Positions 11,215 to 24,439 of a stretch of 64,000 nt of DNA are shown here, piece after piece. The notes under the pieces are model-generated. The model did not search any database. It saw only the letters and a program-made list of their open reading frames with translations, and had not been told where the DNA came from. Source of the stretch: Peromyscus leucopus (lineage: Eukaryota > Chordata > Mammalia > Rodentia > Cricetidae); NCBI RefSeq assembly GCF_004664715.2, contig NC_051070.1, positions 69,940,200-70,004,199 on the forward strand, read 5' to 3'. Each line of letters opens with the position of its first letter. Positions within the stretch are counted from its first letter, which is position 1. Made by a program: the position numbers and the translations under genes.

Positions 11215-12130
11215 AGAGGTCATGGGTTATTTTTCCTTATGAGTCTGCTTCTATTTCATTTTTATGACTGAATAAAATCCATAGGTTCTGCCTTTGTTTT
11301 GCCTATGCAGCTGCTGATTTATTTTGTTGTGAACAGTATGGCAAGGAGCATGGTTATGAAAGCATCTCTGTGGGATACTTAGTGTCCCCTACACCTGACA
11401 GTGGTAGATCAGGTGGCAGTTCTATTTCGAGTTGTTGATTTCCACAATGGTCAAACCAGCTTCACTCCCGCCAACAGTGTATAAAATTTCCTACTTCCAT
11501 TCACTCTCAAGCCTTTGTTGTAGCTTGTTTTCTTGATGTTAACCACTCTGACTGGGGTGAGGTAGAATCCCAAAGTACTTTTAATTACATTTCTCTGATT
11601 ATTAAGGAAGTTTGTTTTTTTTTAAAAGAATATGTTCATTACATTTATTTGTGTGCATGTGATGGTGCGGCGTACATGTCACAGATGTGTGTGGAGTTTA
11701 GAGGACAATTTGCGGGAGTTAGTTCTTTCAGCCACATGGGTTCCGGGGATAGAACTCAGGTTGGCTATTTGTGTTTCTTCTTTTGAGAATTGTCAATTCA
11801 GTTCATCAGCCCATTTATTGATTGGATGATTTGAAATTTTTGTATCTAATTTAAAAAATTCTAGATATTAGTCAGTCCTTGGTTTGAAGTATGGGTGGCA
11901 AAGCAACCCCCTCATTGTGAAGCCTCTCTTTACTCTGGTGACTTCCTTTTCTGTGTAATAGTCTTTTAATCTCAGATAATTCCATCTGCTGATTGCTGGG
12001 TTATTTCTTGCACTATTGGAGTTAATTTAAGAAAGTGTTTCCCTATGTTTCCTCCAGCAGTTTCTAAGTTTTAGGATTTACATTTAAGTCTTTGTCCAGT
12101 TCGAATTGATTTTGGCATGGGTTGAAAAAG
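11215..12130 (-). mobile_element. L1 ORF2 3' part, antisense, decayed
   Basis: Antisense L1 signature (ccataggttctg...ctatgcagctgctg, acttccattcactctc, cttggtttgaagtatggg, aattgattttggcatggg). Interrupted by an antisense B4-type SINE at 11628-11800. Multiple stops. Confidence 0.7.
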
Positions 12131-13255
12131 TAATCATCAATATCACACAGCTATGAATTTTGGTAACTATAATAGTAACCTGCCTACAAGATCTACTGGT
12201 GTAACAGTGGCACAAATGGATGCTAACCAGTAGGGGTGAAGCATCTAGTTAAGCACCAACTAGATTTCTCCATGATTGATGACATATATAAGTGATGTCT
12301 TAAACAACTGGGACTTACCATCATGTTTTGGTGGGTAATCAATAACATTGGCAATAGCTTGTGATTTTTTTATTTTTATTTTTGCGAGGGTCATCTATGG
12401 GACCCCTTTGGTCAATGACTTAACAAGATGTATCCAGTTCCTGGTACTGGGGATTTTATTTGGTAGCATAAGATGTCTAGTTGGGGCAGTCTCTCTCCCA
12501 TTAAATGGTAATTTTATTTTAATATTTAATTCCATCCGTATATACACAAACAAACTAATTAATAAATGGAAGAGTCTATTGTAGTGGGCTGTCATAGTCT
12601 TTCTTTTAGCCTGCCCTCCCGTCTCTCTCCCTATTTAATGTTCCTATTCCAGTTTCCCCTTTATCCATTTATAACACTGTATTCTATTTCCCCTTCCTTG
12701 AAAGATCACCTGCTCCCACAAGTTTCCTCACTTGCTACATAACCTCTGTGGTCATTCTAAATGAAACACATGTCTAAAGCTTAAAAATGATGATGGCTAG
12801 GTTTTTGTTGACTTGACATGAGCTACAGTCACTTGTGAAGAGAGAAGTTCAATTGAGAAAATGCCTCCATCTTTCTTCCCAAATGACTCTAGCTCATGCC
12901 AAGTTGACAAAAATCTAACCAGCATAGTATTTGCCTCCTTTGAGTCAGGGTCTTTCATTAGCTTGGTGATCACCAGTTAGGCTAGCATTGCTGGCAAGCA
13001 AGCCCTAGGGAATCCTCCTGTCTCTGCTTTCTCAGTGATGGGATTGTAAGTGCACCACCATATACCATATATGACAGTTAAAGTTAACTAGGGTATTTGC
13101 TGTTTTAAATTTTTCATTGTAAATGTCTCTCACTTTCATGGTTAGTTTTATTTGTAGTATCTAATCTGTGAAGCTGTTCTGAAAGGGATTGTTTTCCTGA
13201 TTTCTTTATCAATATGTCATTATTGATATATAGTAAAACTACTGAACTTTTTGGA
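12131..13255 (-). repeat. Further antisense L1 fragments
   Basis: 12215-12300 (aagcatctagttaagcaccaac, dropping to ccatgattgatgac) has a relative at 45560-45640. 12640-12780 is C/T-rich L1-like. The stretch 12790-12930 looks like another, MaLR-like, repeat. Confidence 0.4.
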
Positions 13256-13610
13256 ATATGCATGAGTACTTATTTGTGTGAGTGTACTTGTATATGAAGA
13301 GATGTGTGTGTGCATGCATGTGTGTGCACATGTGTGTACCAAAAGACAACTTCAGTATTCTTCAGAGGGCATTCACCTTTAGTTTTTTTCAGACAGGGTC
13401 TCTCACTGGCCTGGAACTCAACAAGTAGTGTTGGATGGATGGTCAATGAATCCCATGGACTCTCCTGTCTTCCTTCACAGCATATGTATTACAAATGAGT
13501 ACCATCACTTCCATCCTTTTTTCTTTAATAAGAGTTATGTGGGAATTGAACTCAGATCTTCACAGATGCAAGGCAAACACTTTACCAACTGAGCTATCTT
13601 CCCTGGCCTA
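13256..13610 (-). repeat. Antisense B4/B3-type and ID-like SINE pieces
   Basis: GT-rich stretch, then an antisense SINE body, then ttgaactcagatcttcacag...actgagctatcttcc (13530-13605), the antisense of a tRNA-derived SINE head. Confidence 0.55.
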
Positions 13611-13950
13611 TACATTTTTCTATGTTGATGTTGGATACTAATACTTTGCTGAATATGTTTATCAGATTTAAGGGTTTTCTTGTGGAGCCTTTAGGGTCTT
13701 TTAAATATGAGATAAGGTGGTCTGAAAATTGTGATAATTTGACCTATTTTTACTATTTGTATTCCTGTTTAGTCTATTTTAGTCTATGGCTTTATCTAAG
13801 ACACTAAGCACTATGTTGAACAAAATAGTAAAGAAAGCAGGCATTTTGTCTTATTACTGAGTTTGAAGGAAATATTTTTCTCTTGTTTAGTATATTGTTG
13901 ATTGTAGGTTTTGTCATATATAGCCCATATTATGTTGAGGTTTGTTCCTT
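13611..13950 (-). mobile_element. L1 ORF2 fragment, antisense
   Basis: Contains antisense L1 reverse-transcriptase-region pattern (aatactttgctgaatatgttt, ggcattttgtcttattactgagtttgaagga). Decayed. Confidence 0.6.
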
Positions 13951-14180
13951 CTGTTCCTAGCTTGGATCCTGGGCTGTATGAAAGAAGAGAAAGTGATCTG
14001 GGAAATTGACTCGCTGCTGCTGGCTGTGGATGTGACTGGCTTCTTCAAGTTCCTTCCTGGACTTCCTTGCATAATGGACTATAAGCTGGGAAAGTAAACC
14101 TTAAAAAAAAAAACCTTTATTTATTAAAGTGACTATTGTCATACACAGCAACAGAAACTTGACTAGAACACTGATTAGAA
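13951..14180 (+). repeat. Rodent MaLR/RMER-like repeat
   Basis: Ends in the pattern aaccttta...agtgactattgtcatacacagcaacagaaacttgactagaaca, related to 47690-47830. Confidence 0.45.
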
Positions 14181-15110
14181 TCAGGAGTTTTCTGTTTTGT
14201 TTTAAGTTATGAGAGAGTGTGTGTGTATGTGTGTAACATGATTTATTCCTCCCTAGCTCTCCTTTGCTCATCTAGTGGTCTTCTGAGTTCTTCTTTCATG
14301 TTGATGCTTTTTCATCCACATGCTGACTTTCCATCCAGTCTGATGACCTTTTCTCTAGTTACTTCTGTCCCTTTGCAGCTCTTGATTGAGTTCATTTGCT
14401 TTGTTTGCAGCTGTTTTGAAATCATTTATTTTTTTTTTGCTAGTAAAATGTTGACAACATTAGCATTTTACCTACCTCAGTTTCTTTGAACTAATTGAGG
14501 AAGTGTGATCTTTTAGAAGAGTTGCATTGTCTTGCTTTTTTGTTTCAATGTCGTATCTTTTGCATCTGTTGGTTTGGATGTCTCTTCTGGTTATATTTTT
14601 GTATTGTCTTATTGAGCAGATTTCTCTTGATTCCTCTGCTCCCAAGAGTCCTCACTGAAGAGAAAACATACTTTGGACAAAGATTTTGTTCCCCTCCCCT
14701 ACTGGGAGCCACATGCTTGAAATGATGTTCAGCATGGATTACTTCCTGGGTTGTATCACCTGCTCTTCTCTCTAGTTTTCTCTCAGTATTACCTTTATGG
14801 ATTGCTGGATCTTTTTTCTGTTTCTCTTTGGAATAGAGTCTGTTTTTTTTTTTAAATTTTTTTATTTTGATTCTTTTACTTTTCAGCTGAAGAAAACAGA
14901 GTTTACCAACCTACCTGAAAGTACAACATAATGATTCTTCAAGGAACTAAAGAGCACCACTTTAGTTCTACTGGAAAAAATATAACTCTTGATAAATATG
15001 TCACAAGCTTAGAGATTTAGCACAATTCAGTCTAGATTAAAGATGAGTTTACATTAAAATTATTTATCATATAAGAAATCAGCTGTCATCTACAAGAGCC
15101 TTTGTCTTTC
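14181..15110. other. Unassigned, probably old antisense L1
   Basis: T-rich, with leucine-rich open frames in antisense-L1-like sequence (14500-14860). No gene supported. Confidence 0.35.
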
Positions 15111-15114
15111 TTTG

Positions 15115-15272
15115 TTGTTTTTGTTTTTTGAGACAGGGTTTCTCTGTGTAGTTTTGGTCCTGTCCTGGATCTCCCTCTGTAGACCAGGCTGACTTTGAAC
15201 TCATAGAGATCCACCTGGCTCTGACTTCTGAGTTCTGGGATTAAAGGTATGCACCACTACCGCCCGGCAAGA
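15115..15272 (-). mobile_element. B1 SINE, antisense
   Basis: ttttgagacagggtttctctgtgtag...ctggatctccctctgtagaccaggct...gggattaaaggtatgcaccactaccgcccggc is a near-complete B1 in reverse. Confidence 0.9.
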
Positions 15273-15289
15273 TCCTTTGTCTTAAAAAA

Positions 15290-16470
15290 TTAATAGAACA
15301 TAAGGCATAGTTTCAGTTCCTAGAACTTCAGATGGAAAAAAAATCAAATGTAAAATATCTGAGTTATCAAGACAACACTTCTCCTCCAGAAACCAGTGAT
15401 CTTATTGTAATATTCCCCGAGAAAAACAATTTGAGACATAAGACAAGGGCTTCAAAATATAAACATGCTAAAGGCCTTGAAGAGTATATGAGTAAATGTC
15501 TCAGTGGGGACTGGAAAATATGATCAGTTAAGTGCAATAATGAAAACTATTCAAGATATGAAAATAGAATTTAACAAATAAATAGAATTAGTAAAGAAAA
15601 GCCAAACCAAAATAAAACTTAAAATAAAAAACTCAAGTTACTGGTAAAAAAAAAAAAGTTCAGTGAAAAGCCTCACTAATAGATTAAATGAAGTAGAAAA
15701 GAGAATTTCAGGTATTGAAAACAAAGTAGAAGAAATGGATAGCTCAATCAATTTTTAAATCTAAAAAAAAAAATCTAGGTCTAAAAGATTCAGGAAATCT
15801 TGGATATGATGAAAAAAACTGAGAAGAAGAGAGCCAGTTCAAAGTCACGAAAATATTTTTTTAACAAAACCATGGAAGAATATTTTCCAAATGTTAAAAA
15901 CAGTGATGCCAATACCGATCAGACAGAACCAGAAAAAAAACTCCCTATGACACATAATAATCAAAACATTAAACATACAGAATAACAAAAAAGAATATTA
16001 AACACTGTAAGGGAAAAGGATCAAATCACATGGAAAACCCTATTAAAGTAACACTTAACTTTTCAGCAGAGACTCTGAAAGTAAGGAGGACTTGTATGGA
16101 TGTTCCACAAATTCTGAAAGGCCGCACATGCCACCCTAGACTACTATACCCAGAAAAACTATCAATCACAATCAAAGGAGAAAGAAAAATATTTCATAAT
16201 ACAAATAAATATAAGACATCTCTACCAGCAATCTAACTCTACAGAAGGAAAACTTCAATCTGAAGAGGTTAACTATACCCAGAAATACATAAAGAATAAA
16301 TAATCCCTGAATAGTTAACCAGAAAAATCTAAACAACAAAACAGAAACATAGAACACCACAGCAAAATAATAGGAATTAATAAATAATGCCCGGTAACAA
16401 CTCTCAATATTATCAGTCTCCATGCCCCAATAAAAAGACACATACTAAACGATTGGATGGGTGGGGGAGT
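15290..16470 (+). mobile_element. Half-L1/L1 ORF1-like remnant, sense
   Basis: Sense L1-type sequence with an ORF1-like coiled-coil remnant (cactaatagattaaatgaagtagaaaag) and, at 16030-16236, a frame carrying LLYPEKLSITIKGERK, a pattern known from HAL1/L1. It is broken by many stops and frameshifts. Ends with the aaaaagacacatactaaacga motif seen in the same families. Confidence 0.65.
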
Positions 16471-16489
16471 AATAGAGTGAGGAATAGCA

Positions 16490-17895
16490 ATTTAAATGAT
16501 CTGATCACAAAATGGGAAAAATGGGGCAGGCTCTAATTATCAGGCAGAGAGAGATAAATACAGAAGATGGAGAAATGATAAAACAACAACAAGAAAAAAC
16601 AGCAAAGATGTCTGGAAAAGTCATAAGGAATCATATTATTAACTATCTGCCTAAAAATTCCTACAATAAGTCTGTATAAATACACATATATAATTTAAAT
16701 AAAATTCTATCATTTGAGCTGAAATGCTCCCTATAAGAACTAAAGACCACTTACCAAAAACCCCAACACCAGGCATGAAAAACCATCTTTTGAGTTGTTG
16801 GCCTGGGTTGTTCAAGAGATTCCCCGAGCACAAAGCCTATTGCTGTTGTCCTTGGTTACCCCCCTCCCCGGCCCCCAGAGGTGGAAGGTAAGTCACTATT
16901 GCTGAAAAATCCATACACTTCAGAAACAAGGCCCAGAGACTTTCTGAGCTAAAACTGACCTGAAAGGCCAGAGGGCACCATGAAAGCCTTCAAAGGAGGG
17001 AGCCTACAAACAATCCCACCTAACTATGATGCCCATGAACCATATCAATGACCAGCACGACACAATATCCCTAAGGTTGTAGTAGTGGCATGCATGCCTT
17101 TGTGGCAATCAGTAGCTCTCTATTCGGAGTTTGACCCACTCAACAGTGGGAACAACTGGAAACCTAGATAATTATTCAGTGCTAGTGAAATCATGCTAAT
17201 GGAGGAGAATATACAACCACTAATTTACTAATTTACAACCAGCATAATCTCAAACATTTGTCCTACACCCACCTCTCATCAAGGCAATTTCTCTTTCCAA
17301 CAGATGGAGACACTACAGAAATCCACAATCAATCCAAATGCAGAGCTGTGGAGACCAGTACTGGTGGATACATCTGCAAAGCACTCCCACAAGTAAGGCT
17401 CAAGGGTCATTGCAGAAGACGGGGAAAGATTGCAAGAGCTAGAGGATCAGGGAGTTTGCTGTCAGATTGTATCTCCCGCTAATATCAGAAGCTGTACTCA
17501 TGAAGTCTCACCACTGTGATTGTCTGGATGTGAGCTGTACAAGAATGACACCAATGAACATTCCAAAGAGGATAAAGAAGAGTTCGTGAGACCTCATCCC
17601 TAAACAACTATAGGCAACTGAGGAAAGCTGGAAATGGGAGAGCTCTTCCTCTCCCAGGGAAGACCATGCAAATTGGTCTGAAAATATACATATATGTAAC
17701 ATTATATGGCATGAACAGGATATATATACATATGCATATATACACATATACATATATATCAATATAATAACTATTAGTCAAAAAAGAGGCCATGAGTTTG
17801 AAGGAGAGTGGGGAGAGTATGTTGGAGGGTTTGGTGACAGGAAGGGAATGGAGAGATGTTGTAATTATGTTATAATCTCAAAAATAAAACAAAAA
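16490..17895 (+). mobile_element. L1 (Lx-like) 3'-UTR, sense
   Basis: Collinear with 51890-53260: shared gtc(a/t)gaaaa(g)tcataaggaatcata, aacacca(g)gcatga, gagttgttggcc, gtggaaggtaagt, catacacttcagaaac, ttcagggaacattgcgg-type blocks and the terminus attataatctcaaaaataaa. A full 3'-UTR ending in an A-rich tail at about 17895. Confidence 0.8.
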
Positions 17896-18310
17896 ATTGA
17901 TAGTTCTAAAGGAAATTTGCTAATATCACAAGGAATCTGTACTATTAAGATGTTGGTCCAGTGGCTGACAAATAATACTGCTACATATTTCAAGTGATAT
18001 TATGTAAATCTGATAATACTAAATATAAGAGCTTATCTAAGGGACAGATGTTGAATTACTTATGGTTGAAATAACCAGCACTTCAGTTTTGTGTTAAAAT
18101 AATTAAGTTGGGTAAGGGCAGTGAGAAAAAAAAAAGGCAACAAATTCCTCCTGTGTTGGTACTCATTGAGAGTGAGGAATGCATAGCGCTCATATGATTC
18201 TTTCTATCTTGTGTAGGCTTTTAAAATTCCCATAAAGAATGCACTAGTATTTCTTCTACTTTCTTCATTTTTTGGAAATATTTGGAAATGTTTTGAATGA
18301 AATGGCCACT
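17896..18310. other. Unassigned DNA
   Basis: No gene or repeat family recognised. Confidence 0.4.
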
Positions 18311-18640
18311 TAAATGTGCATTCAGGGACTGGGTGGACTCAGTCATGCTTGACTTTGCAATCATGAAGACCCGAGTTTTATCCCCAGAACCCATGTAAAA
18401 ATGACTGGCATAGCGATATACACTTGTAACCCTAGCACTGGGGAGGTGATGATGGGGATGCCTAGGCTTGCTGGCCTGCTGGTCTAGCCTAACTGGTGAG
18501 CTCCAGCCCAACGCAAGACCCTGTCTCAAAGAATGTGAATGATATTACTGAGGAAGACCTGAGGTTGTTGTTTGGTCTCCATACACATGTGCAAACACAT
18601 GGACACATGCTCACACCCATGTGTGCATGCACCCATGCAT
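18311..18640 (+). mobile_element. tRNA-derived/B4-type SINE, sense
   Basis: Body reads ...gaagacccgagttttatccccagaacccatgt...cactggggaggtgatg...gtgagctccagcccaa...agaccctgtctcaaa..., ending in CA-rich sequence. Typical of B4/ID-B1 rodent SINEs. Confidence 0.7.
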
Positions 18641-18784
18641 AAAATAGCTGCGTGTTCATAAACCTTGGTCTGAAGATACATGAGTGTGTGGGAACCATTG
18701 GTTTCTTTATTGATAGCCATATTCCATTTTTTAAGCCAGTGTTAAATTTTTAGTAGAAGAAATCAACTATTTAAGTTGAAATTT

Positions 18785-18985
18785 ATTTATTATTACTGTG
18801 TGTGTATATGTACGACATCTGTGTGTGACCGTGGGTGCACACATGTGCCATGGCATGTATGTGGAAGTCAGAGGACAAGTTTAGGGAGTTGGTACCTTCC
18901 TGCCTTTGTGTTGGCCTTGGGGATCCCACTCAGGTTGTCACCGGGTGCAGCCAGCACCTTTACCTGCTTAGTGCTTCACCGCCCC
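18785..18985 (-). mobile_element. B4-type SINE, antisense
   Basis: gtgtgtgtatatgtacgacat...gtggaagtcagaggacaa...cagcacctttacctgcttagtgcttcacc is the antisense of the same SINE group as 62765-62930. Confidence 0.7.
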
Positions 18986-18989
18986 TGAA

Positions 18990-20480
18990 ATTAGCTATTT
19001 CAAAACTGCACCTCTAATTTGCTGGTATAGATTGTTTCTACTGTTTGCTTTTTATGAATCTCCTGAGATTTTTAATGTGTTCTATCATTCTAACTGTTGA
19101 ATTTTTATAGCACCTGCCTTTTCTATTGCTGATTTGGATAGAGGTTTATCAACATTATTTGTCATTTGAAATAAAGTATTTTTCCATGTCTTTCTTTTAA
19201 TAAAGTTTCACATTTCTGTTTTCTTTGGGCTTGTTTGCTTTGGGTCATCTTCCCAGTTAACTGATATTTAAACTTTATTCTTTTATAAGAATTGTTTTTA
19301 TTTTATGTATATGAGTATTTTTTCCTGAATATCTGCATATATGTCTGTGCACTGTGTGCCCCAGGAATTCAGAGATGGGGTTGGACCCCAGGAACTGAAT
19401 TTAAGCCTGATTTTGGGGTGCCATGTCAATGCCAGGAACTGAACCCAGATTCTCTGAAAGAGCATAAGTGCTCCTACACTTTGCCATCTCAATAGCCCAA
19501 TGAAATGTGAGCTTTTTAGCTGCAAATGTGTAGTCTGAAAATGCTTCTTTAGAGATTCTCAGTTGTGCAATAGAAGGTTTGCTAGAGGAGGTTTCCAATG
19601 TCATGAATTAAAAATAAGTAGTTGCCACTATTATATATTTTAAATGTATAAATTACTGTCTGGCTATGTGAAAAATTTGTTACAGTTGTTGTTTCTCTTT
19701 GTTTCTGTCTAATGGTTACTTAAAAAATATTGTTTCTTTGGTTTTTGTATCCTTTTTAGCTAAAAGTACAGGGTCAATTTTTCTAAATAGCTCACAAATA
19801 ATAGAAAACAATTTGTTTCCCCTAATTGCTGGTGTATCCATTCCTAACACAGATAACATGTGGGAATTTAAGTTTACTACACCTTGTTATTTGGTTTACC
19901 CACTTGCTAGTGAATGGATGCTTTGGTGGTTTCCACATTTTGATCTCTAGGAATCGTGCTTCTGTGAATATTCAACATGCAAGATTATATACATGGACAT
20001 GCTTTTCAGTTCTCTTTATAAACATTGGAGTGTCAGCAAGGGATATCTGTGTTTAACCATTTGAAGAAGTGCCAAACGGTTTTCCAAATTGTCTATGCCA
20101 TTTTATACCTCTACCAACGGTGGATGAAGATCATCTTCCTCTTCCTCTTCCCTCCTCAGTTCCCTTTCTTTAAAATAGAGTCATTCTAGTGGATGTGGTA
20201 CCACGTGCTGTGGCTTTGATTTATATTTCCTTAGTGAGTGATGACGTCAAGCATCTTTTCAGGCACTTTTTGGTCATTTGTGTATGTTCCTCAGAGCGGT
20301 GACTCAGCTACTTAAAAATTGTTGTTTAGTTATTATTGATCTGTAAGATTTAAAAAATATCTTCTTAGCACTAGATCCTCATCAGACCCATTGTCTGCAT
20401 TCTGGTGGATTCTCTTTACTTTCCTTTGTGGAAATTTATGGACGTCGATGCCTCAAAGTTTGTTTGGTAAAGCTCTCGTT
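18990..20480 (-). mobile_element. Old antisense L1 with inserted antisense B3-type SINE
   Basis: Antisense L1 ORF2/3' pattern (tgaatattcaacatgcaag, gtgccaaacggttttccaaattg, ttggtcatttgtgtatgttc). A B3-like antisense SINE occupies about 19290-19500. Confidence 0.6.
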
Positions 20481-21061
20481 AGCCGTATTTCCTTTGGTTG
20501 CTTTCATTTTGGTAACACAGGTAAGATGTCATTAACATTTGTAGCTATATTTTCTTCTAGACTTTTATAGTTTTCACTTCTATAGTAAAATTTTGGTCTA
20601 CTTGAGCTAAATTTTGTGCTAGAGTGATGAAGAGATCTAATTTTATGCTTCTTCATGTGGCTTTTCAGTTGTCCCAGCAGACTTGACTGAAAAGGCGCAT
20701 CTTTTCTCATTCATGGTCTTGAAATCTACTCAGCAACAAATAATGAATGCATTACTGAGCTCTCATTTCTACTCCAACTACATCTATCTATTTCTAAGAG
20801 AGATATGTTAACATCATGTACTGTAATTGTGCACTGGCCAATTCTTCTTACATTTTGACAAAAAATAAGTAAACAAATCTATCCGCTACATTTTGAAGAA
20901 ACCAATAAGGGAAGTTCACTTATCAGAGGACATATCTTTTGAGGGCAGACTCTTGAGTGAATGAGAATTTTCAGCACTGGATCAGCAGGTACACACGTCA
21001 TCACATTTCATACCAGAGGAGCTGCAGCGAGAGGCAGCGCTGGGACTGGAGTCGCAGCTGC
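20481..21061. other. 3' flank of TRAV35
   Basis: Left part still L1-like; 20700-21061 unassigned. Confidence 0.4.
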
Positions 21062-21100
21062 AGATTTGATACAGGCTGCGGGGGCCTGGGGAGCACTGTG
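21062..21100 (-). promoter_or_regulatory. 23-RSS of TRAV35
   Basis: Canonical heptamer CACAGTG (21100-21094) directly after the V exon, 23-bp spacer, and a weak nonamer ATCAAATCT (21070-21062; 5 of 9 to ACAAAAACC). Confidence 0.85.
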
Positions 21101-21654
21101 CCGTCCTGCACAGAAGTAGGTACTCGTGTCAACAGGCTCCGAGGCTGAGATAGTCAGGACACTGTCTTTTCTTGTTGCACCCATCTCGGCAGTCACTTTC
21201 CCATGTCTGACCAAGTCACCACTCTTATATATGGCTACCAAGAGGACCAAGCCTTCTCCAGGGTCCTGCTTGTACCACAGAAATCTTTCAAGTGTACTTG
21301 AAGAGTTGCAGCTCATGGAGACATCCTTTCCTTCAGGGATGGATATATACTGAGCACTCTGACTCAGAACTTGACCATTCACCACTAGATGAAAAGACAA
21401 AGAAAACAGTTTTTCGGTTGGCTTCAGACCACCTTTCTTAGACCCATGGAGGATACTGTATCCCAGAAGTTCCCAGCTCTGTCTCCCTCTTCTAGCTTTC
21501 CTCTGGCGTCTTTTCTAGACTTCGATAAAACCTCACCTCACATTCTTTCACAGAGTTTCCTCTGCTTCAGAGTTCTCTGCGGAGGAAGAAAAAAACCTTA
21601 AGACTCACGTGCTAGCTGCATCCAGAGGATTGTTAATAGACCTTCAAGGAGCAT
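21101..21654 (-). CDS. TRAV35: TCR alpha V gene segment TRAV35
   Basis: Germline TCR alpha variable segment. Leader exon 21609-21654 (46 bp) begins MLLEGLLTILWMQLA and splices (GTGAGT donor) over a 224-bp intron (21385-21608) to V exon 21101-21384, preceded by a pyrimidine-rich CTAG acceptor. The joined codon C|TG restores the frame. The domain shows Cys in VSMSCNSSS, Trp in FLWYKQDPGEG and Cys in TYFCAG. Human TRAV35 shares the same leader start (MLLE), the EGxDVSMxC framework, WLWYKQEPGEGPVLLIA-type FR2, an LYKAGEL-type CDR2 and a CAG end, which makes the assignment firm. An NSS sequon sits in CDR1. No stop or frameshift; it should be functional. Position between TRAV34 and the next segment agrees with human order. 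Confidence 0.95.
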
Positions 21655-22920
21655 CTCTTCAGCAAGCAATTCTTTTCTAAATGGGTTTCCTACTTCAAGA
21701 ACCTCATCTAGGCTCAGAGTGACACAATTTAATTACCCATAGTGGCATTAAAAACAACCTGTTCTGTGTATCAGCTAACCTGATTGCTCATTGGACGTTT
21801 GCCAGGGGTTAGAACTAACCTAGAAAGTAGTTATGAAGGAAGGCACTGCCCCCTTATGGCTAGACACTAGATTCTGGCCCTGCTTTCAGTTTCTTTTACT
21901 AATCATATTTTCCTCAATCCTTCAATGAACACATTTACCAAGTACTCAGGATATGTGGGAGAACTATACAGATCTGAACAAGAGCAGAAACGGCCCATGA
22001 ACAACTTACATATCTCTGAGAAGTCACTGCAGGAGATGGGCTTCTAGCTGATTAGAATGCATTTAGAAAAGTATTTTCCTCTGTGACAAGGGCATGTGGG
22101 TTTGTGAGATACTTGGAAAATTGGGGGTGGGCCTGCCTTCACTGGCCACAGAATTGGATTCTGCAGGCACTTGGAGCAGCAGAATGCCCACAGAAATCTG
22201 GGCCCTTTGACAGCCTTGCTAATCAGGGCAGTTGTTACCTCAGAAGATGGAGGCTGAGGGCTGAACGTTGGTCTTCACCCAGAAAGCGTGAGTTATGAAA
22301 CATATTGTAATTGAAAGTGGAGCCAAACTTTTAGGTCTTCCATTGTGACTGGGAAAGGCAGGCACCCAGTTTCATAGGAAAACAGCAACAATAACAACTC
22401 CACACTTCACTGATTCACTTATTTTCTAAAGATGAAGATGCAGAGCTAGAAACCAGGTGTAGTTGAGAGTGCAGTGGGCAAGTATTTGAAAACAGGAACA
22501 GAAATCATATTTCCTGGATTTATACCTCAGTAAGTATGGATAACGGCTCCAGGATCAGCAGAAATTTTAAACTCTCATAACAAAAAAAAGCAGAAACCAC
22601 AACAGAAGGACAATACTCTGACGGGGACAGTGAAGGCAGACAGGCAGGCAGGAGGATGCCTCTGACTTTAAACACAGCGGTGTGGTCATCCTGGCTCTTC
22701 CAGAGAAGCAGATGGAACCAGGAATATTATCAAAACCTCATTTCTATAGAACAGAAACCCACAGGGACTTTCTTTTAAAGAACAAAATTGACGAGCCATC
22801 TTGGTCCTTTCTCCTTTCTTGACTCTTTCCTTTCTTTACCTTCTGTTTTGAGAATTAAATCGAAGCCCTCAGGATCTTGTATGCCTAAGTGAGTACCTTA
22901 CCGTAGAGAGACAGGTTTCT
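21655..22920. other. 5' flank of TRAV35
   Basis: Relatively repeat-poor. Should hold the V promoter, but I see no motif I can call. A ggcaggcagg repeat lies at 22637-22652. Confidence 0.4.
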
Positions 22921-24400
22921 TTTTCTTATGTGAACTGTCTGTTCCTTTACCCACTCAACTGATTGTATTGTTTTAGCTTTTTGAGTTTTTTTTTTTGTTT
23001 TGAATTCTTTAAAAATTTTAGATGCTAAGTCCCTATCAGGTGAATAGGTAGCAAGGATTTTTTTCCCTTCTGTATTCTGTCTCTGAACTTAAATTATTTT
23101 TTATTTAATTAAGATAGAACTACATCAACTCTCCCCTCCCTCTCTCCCTACCCCTCCCACATCTGGCCCCTCCCCCAAATCATGTCCTTGTTTTCTTTAA
23201 CCAGTTGTTACATATAAGTATCAATGGATCAATGTATAAATACAACGTGTTGAGTTTATTTAGTGCTGTGTGCATGTATATTGTTTCCAGGCAGAGCATT
23301 TGGTATTGGATAATCAATAAAGGGCCACATCCCTGAGAAAGACTAATTCTTTGTCTCTCAGCAATTGTTAATTGCCTATAGCTCTTCATCTAGGGGTGGA
23401 GCTCTATGAGATTCCCCCATCTACATTGGGATCTTAGCTGGTGTTGTTCTTGTTAGGCGGCCATGTTGTTTAGATTTCACAGGTATAGATTCCCTGTCAT
23501 AGCCAGAAGGCCACTCTCACGGCACACTACCTCATCCTCTGGCTCTTAAAATATTCCACTCCCACTCCAACAATGTTCCCTGAGACTTCTTGGATGCAGA
23601 AGTTGTGTTGTAGATGCATAATTCGGGGGGCTGGGCACCCCCAGGTCAGTCATCCTCTATATTTTGACTAGTTGTGTGATTCTGCAATACTCTACCTCTC
23701 CCTTTGATGTAAAAAAAGGCTTCTTGGATGAGAGGTGAGATCTACAGTTAACTGCAAATTTCATGATTTTTGTTTTTGTTACCGTACAAAAGCTTTTAAA
23801 CTTTATGCAGTTCCATGCATCAATTCTTGTTACTCTTTGAGCAGTCTGAATCCTTTGTAGAGATTCATTACCTATGTCTATGCCTTGAAATAGTTCACCT
23901 GTTTTCCTTGAGCAGTGTTAATGTTGCAGGTCTCACATTAAAGTTCTTTTTAAAGTTATTTTGAATTGATTTGGGTACAGAGTGGGGAATCTAGCTTCAT
24001 TCTCCATGTGGATATCCAATTTTCCTTGCTATTTTTCCTCCAACACATATTTTTGATACTTTTGTAAAAAGTCAGATGGCTGTCATCAGAATTCCCCCTG
24101 GATTCTGTTCTATCTTGCGGATCCATGAATCCGTTTTGTGCCAGTGCCACGCTCTGACTGTGACTCTAGTATATTGAAGTCAGAGATGATGGCAGCCCCA
24201 GCTTGTCTCGTCATTCTTGAGATTGCTTTTTGCTATTTGGTGTCTTTTGTCCTTCTGTATGAGTTTTAGGATTATTTTTTCTACTTAGATGAGGAACATT
24301 CTTGGAATTTTGTGGCAGATTGTATTGAACCTGTAGATCACTTGGCCATTTCACAACATTAGTTTTGCAAAGGCTGGTTATGCACTATGTTTATCTTTCT
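22921..24400 (-). mobile_element. Antisense L1 ORF2 split by a second antisense L1 3' end
   Basis: Old antisense L1 (ttcctttacccactcaactgattgt..., 22930-23090) resumes at about 23705 (cttcttggatgag...aaatttcatg...). Between them lies 23095-23700, a younger antisense L1 3'-UTR matching 9771-10165. Confidence 0.7.
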
Positions 24401-24439
24401 ATTGATCACGGACTTCAGTCCCATGAAACACTACCAGTT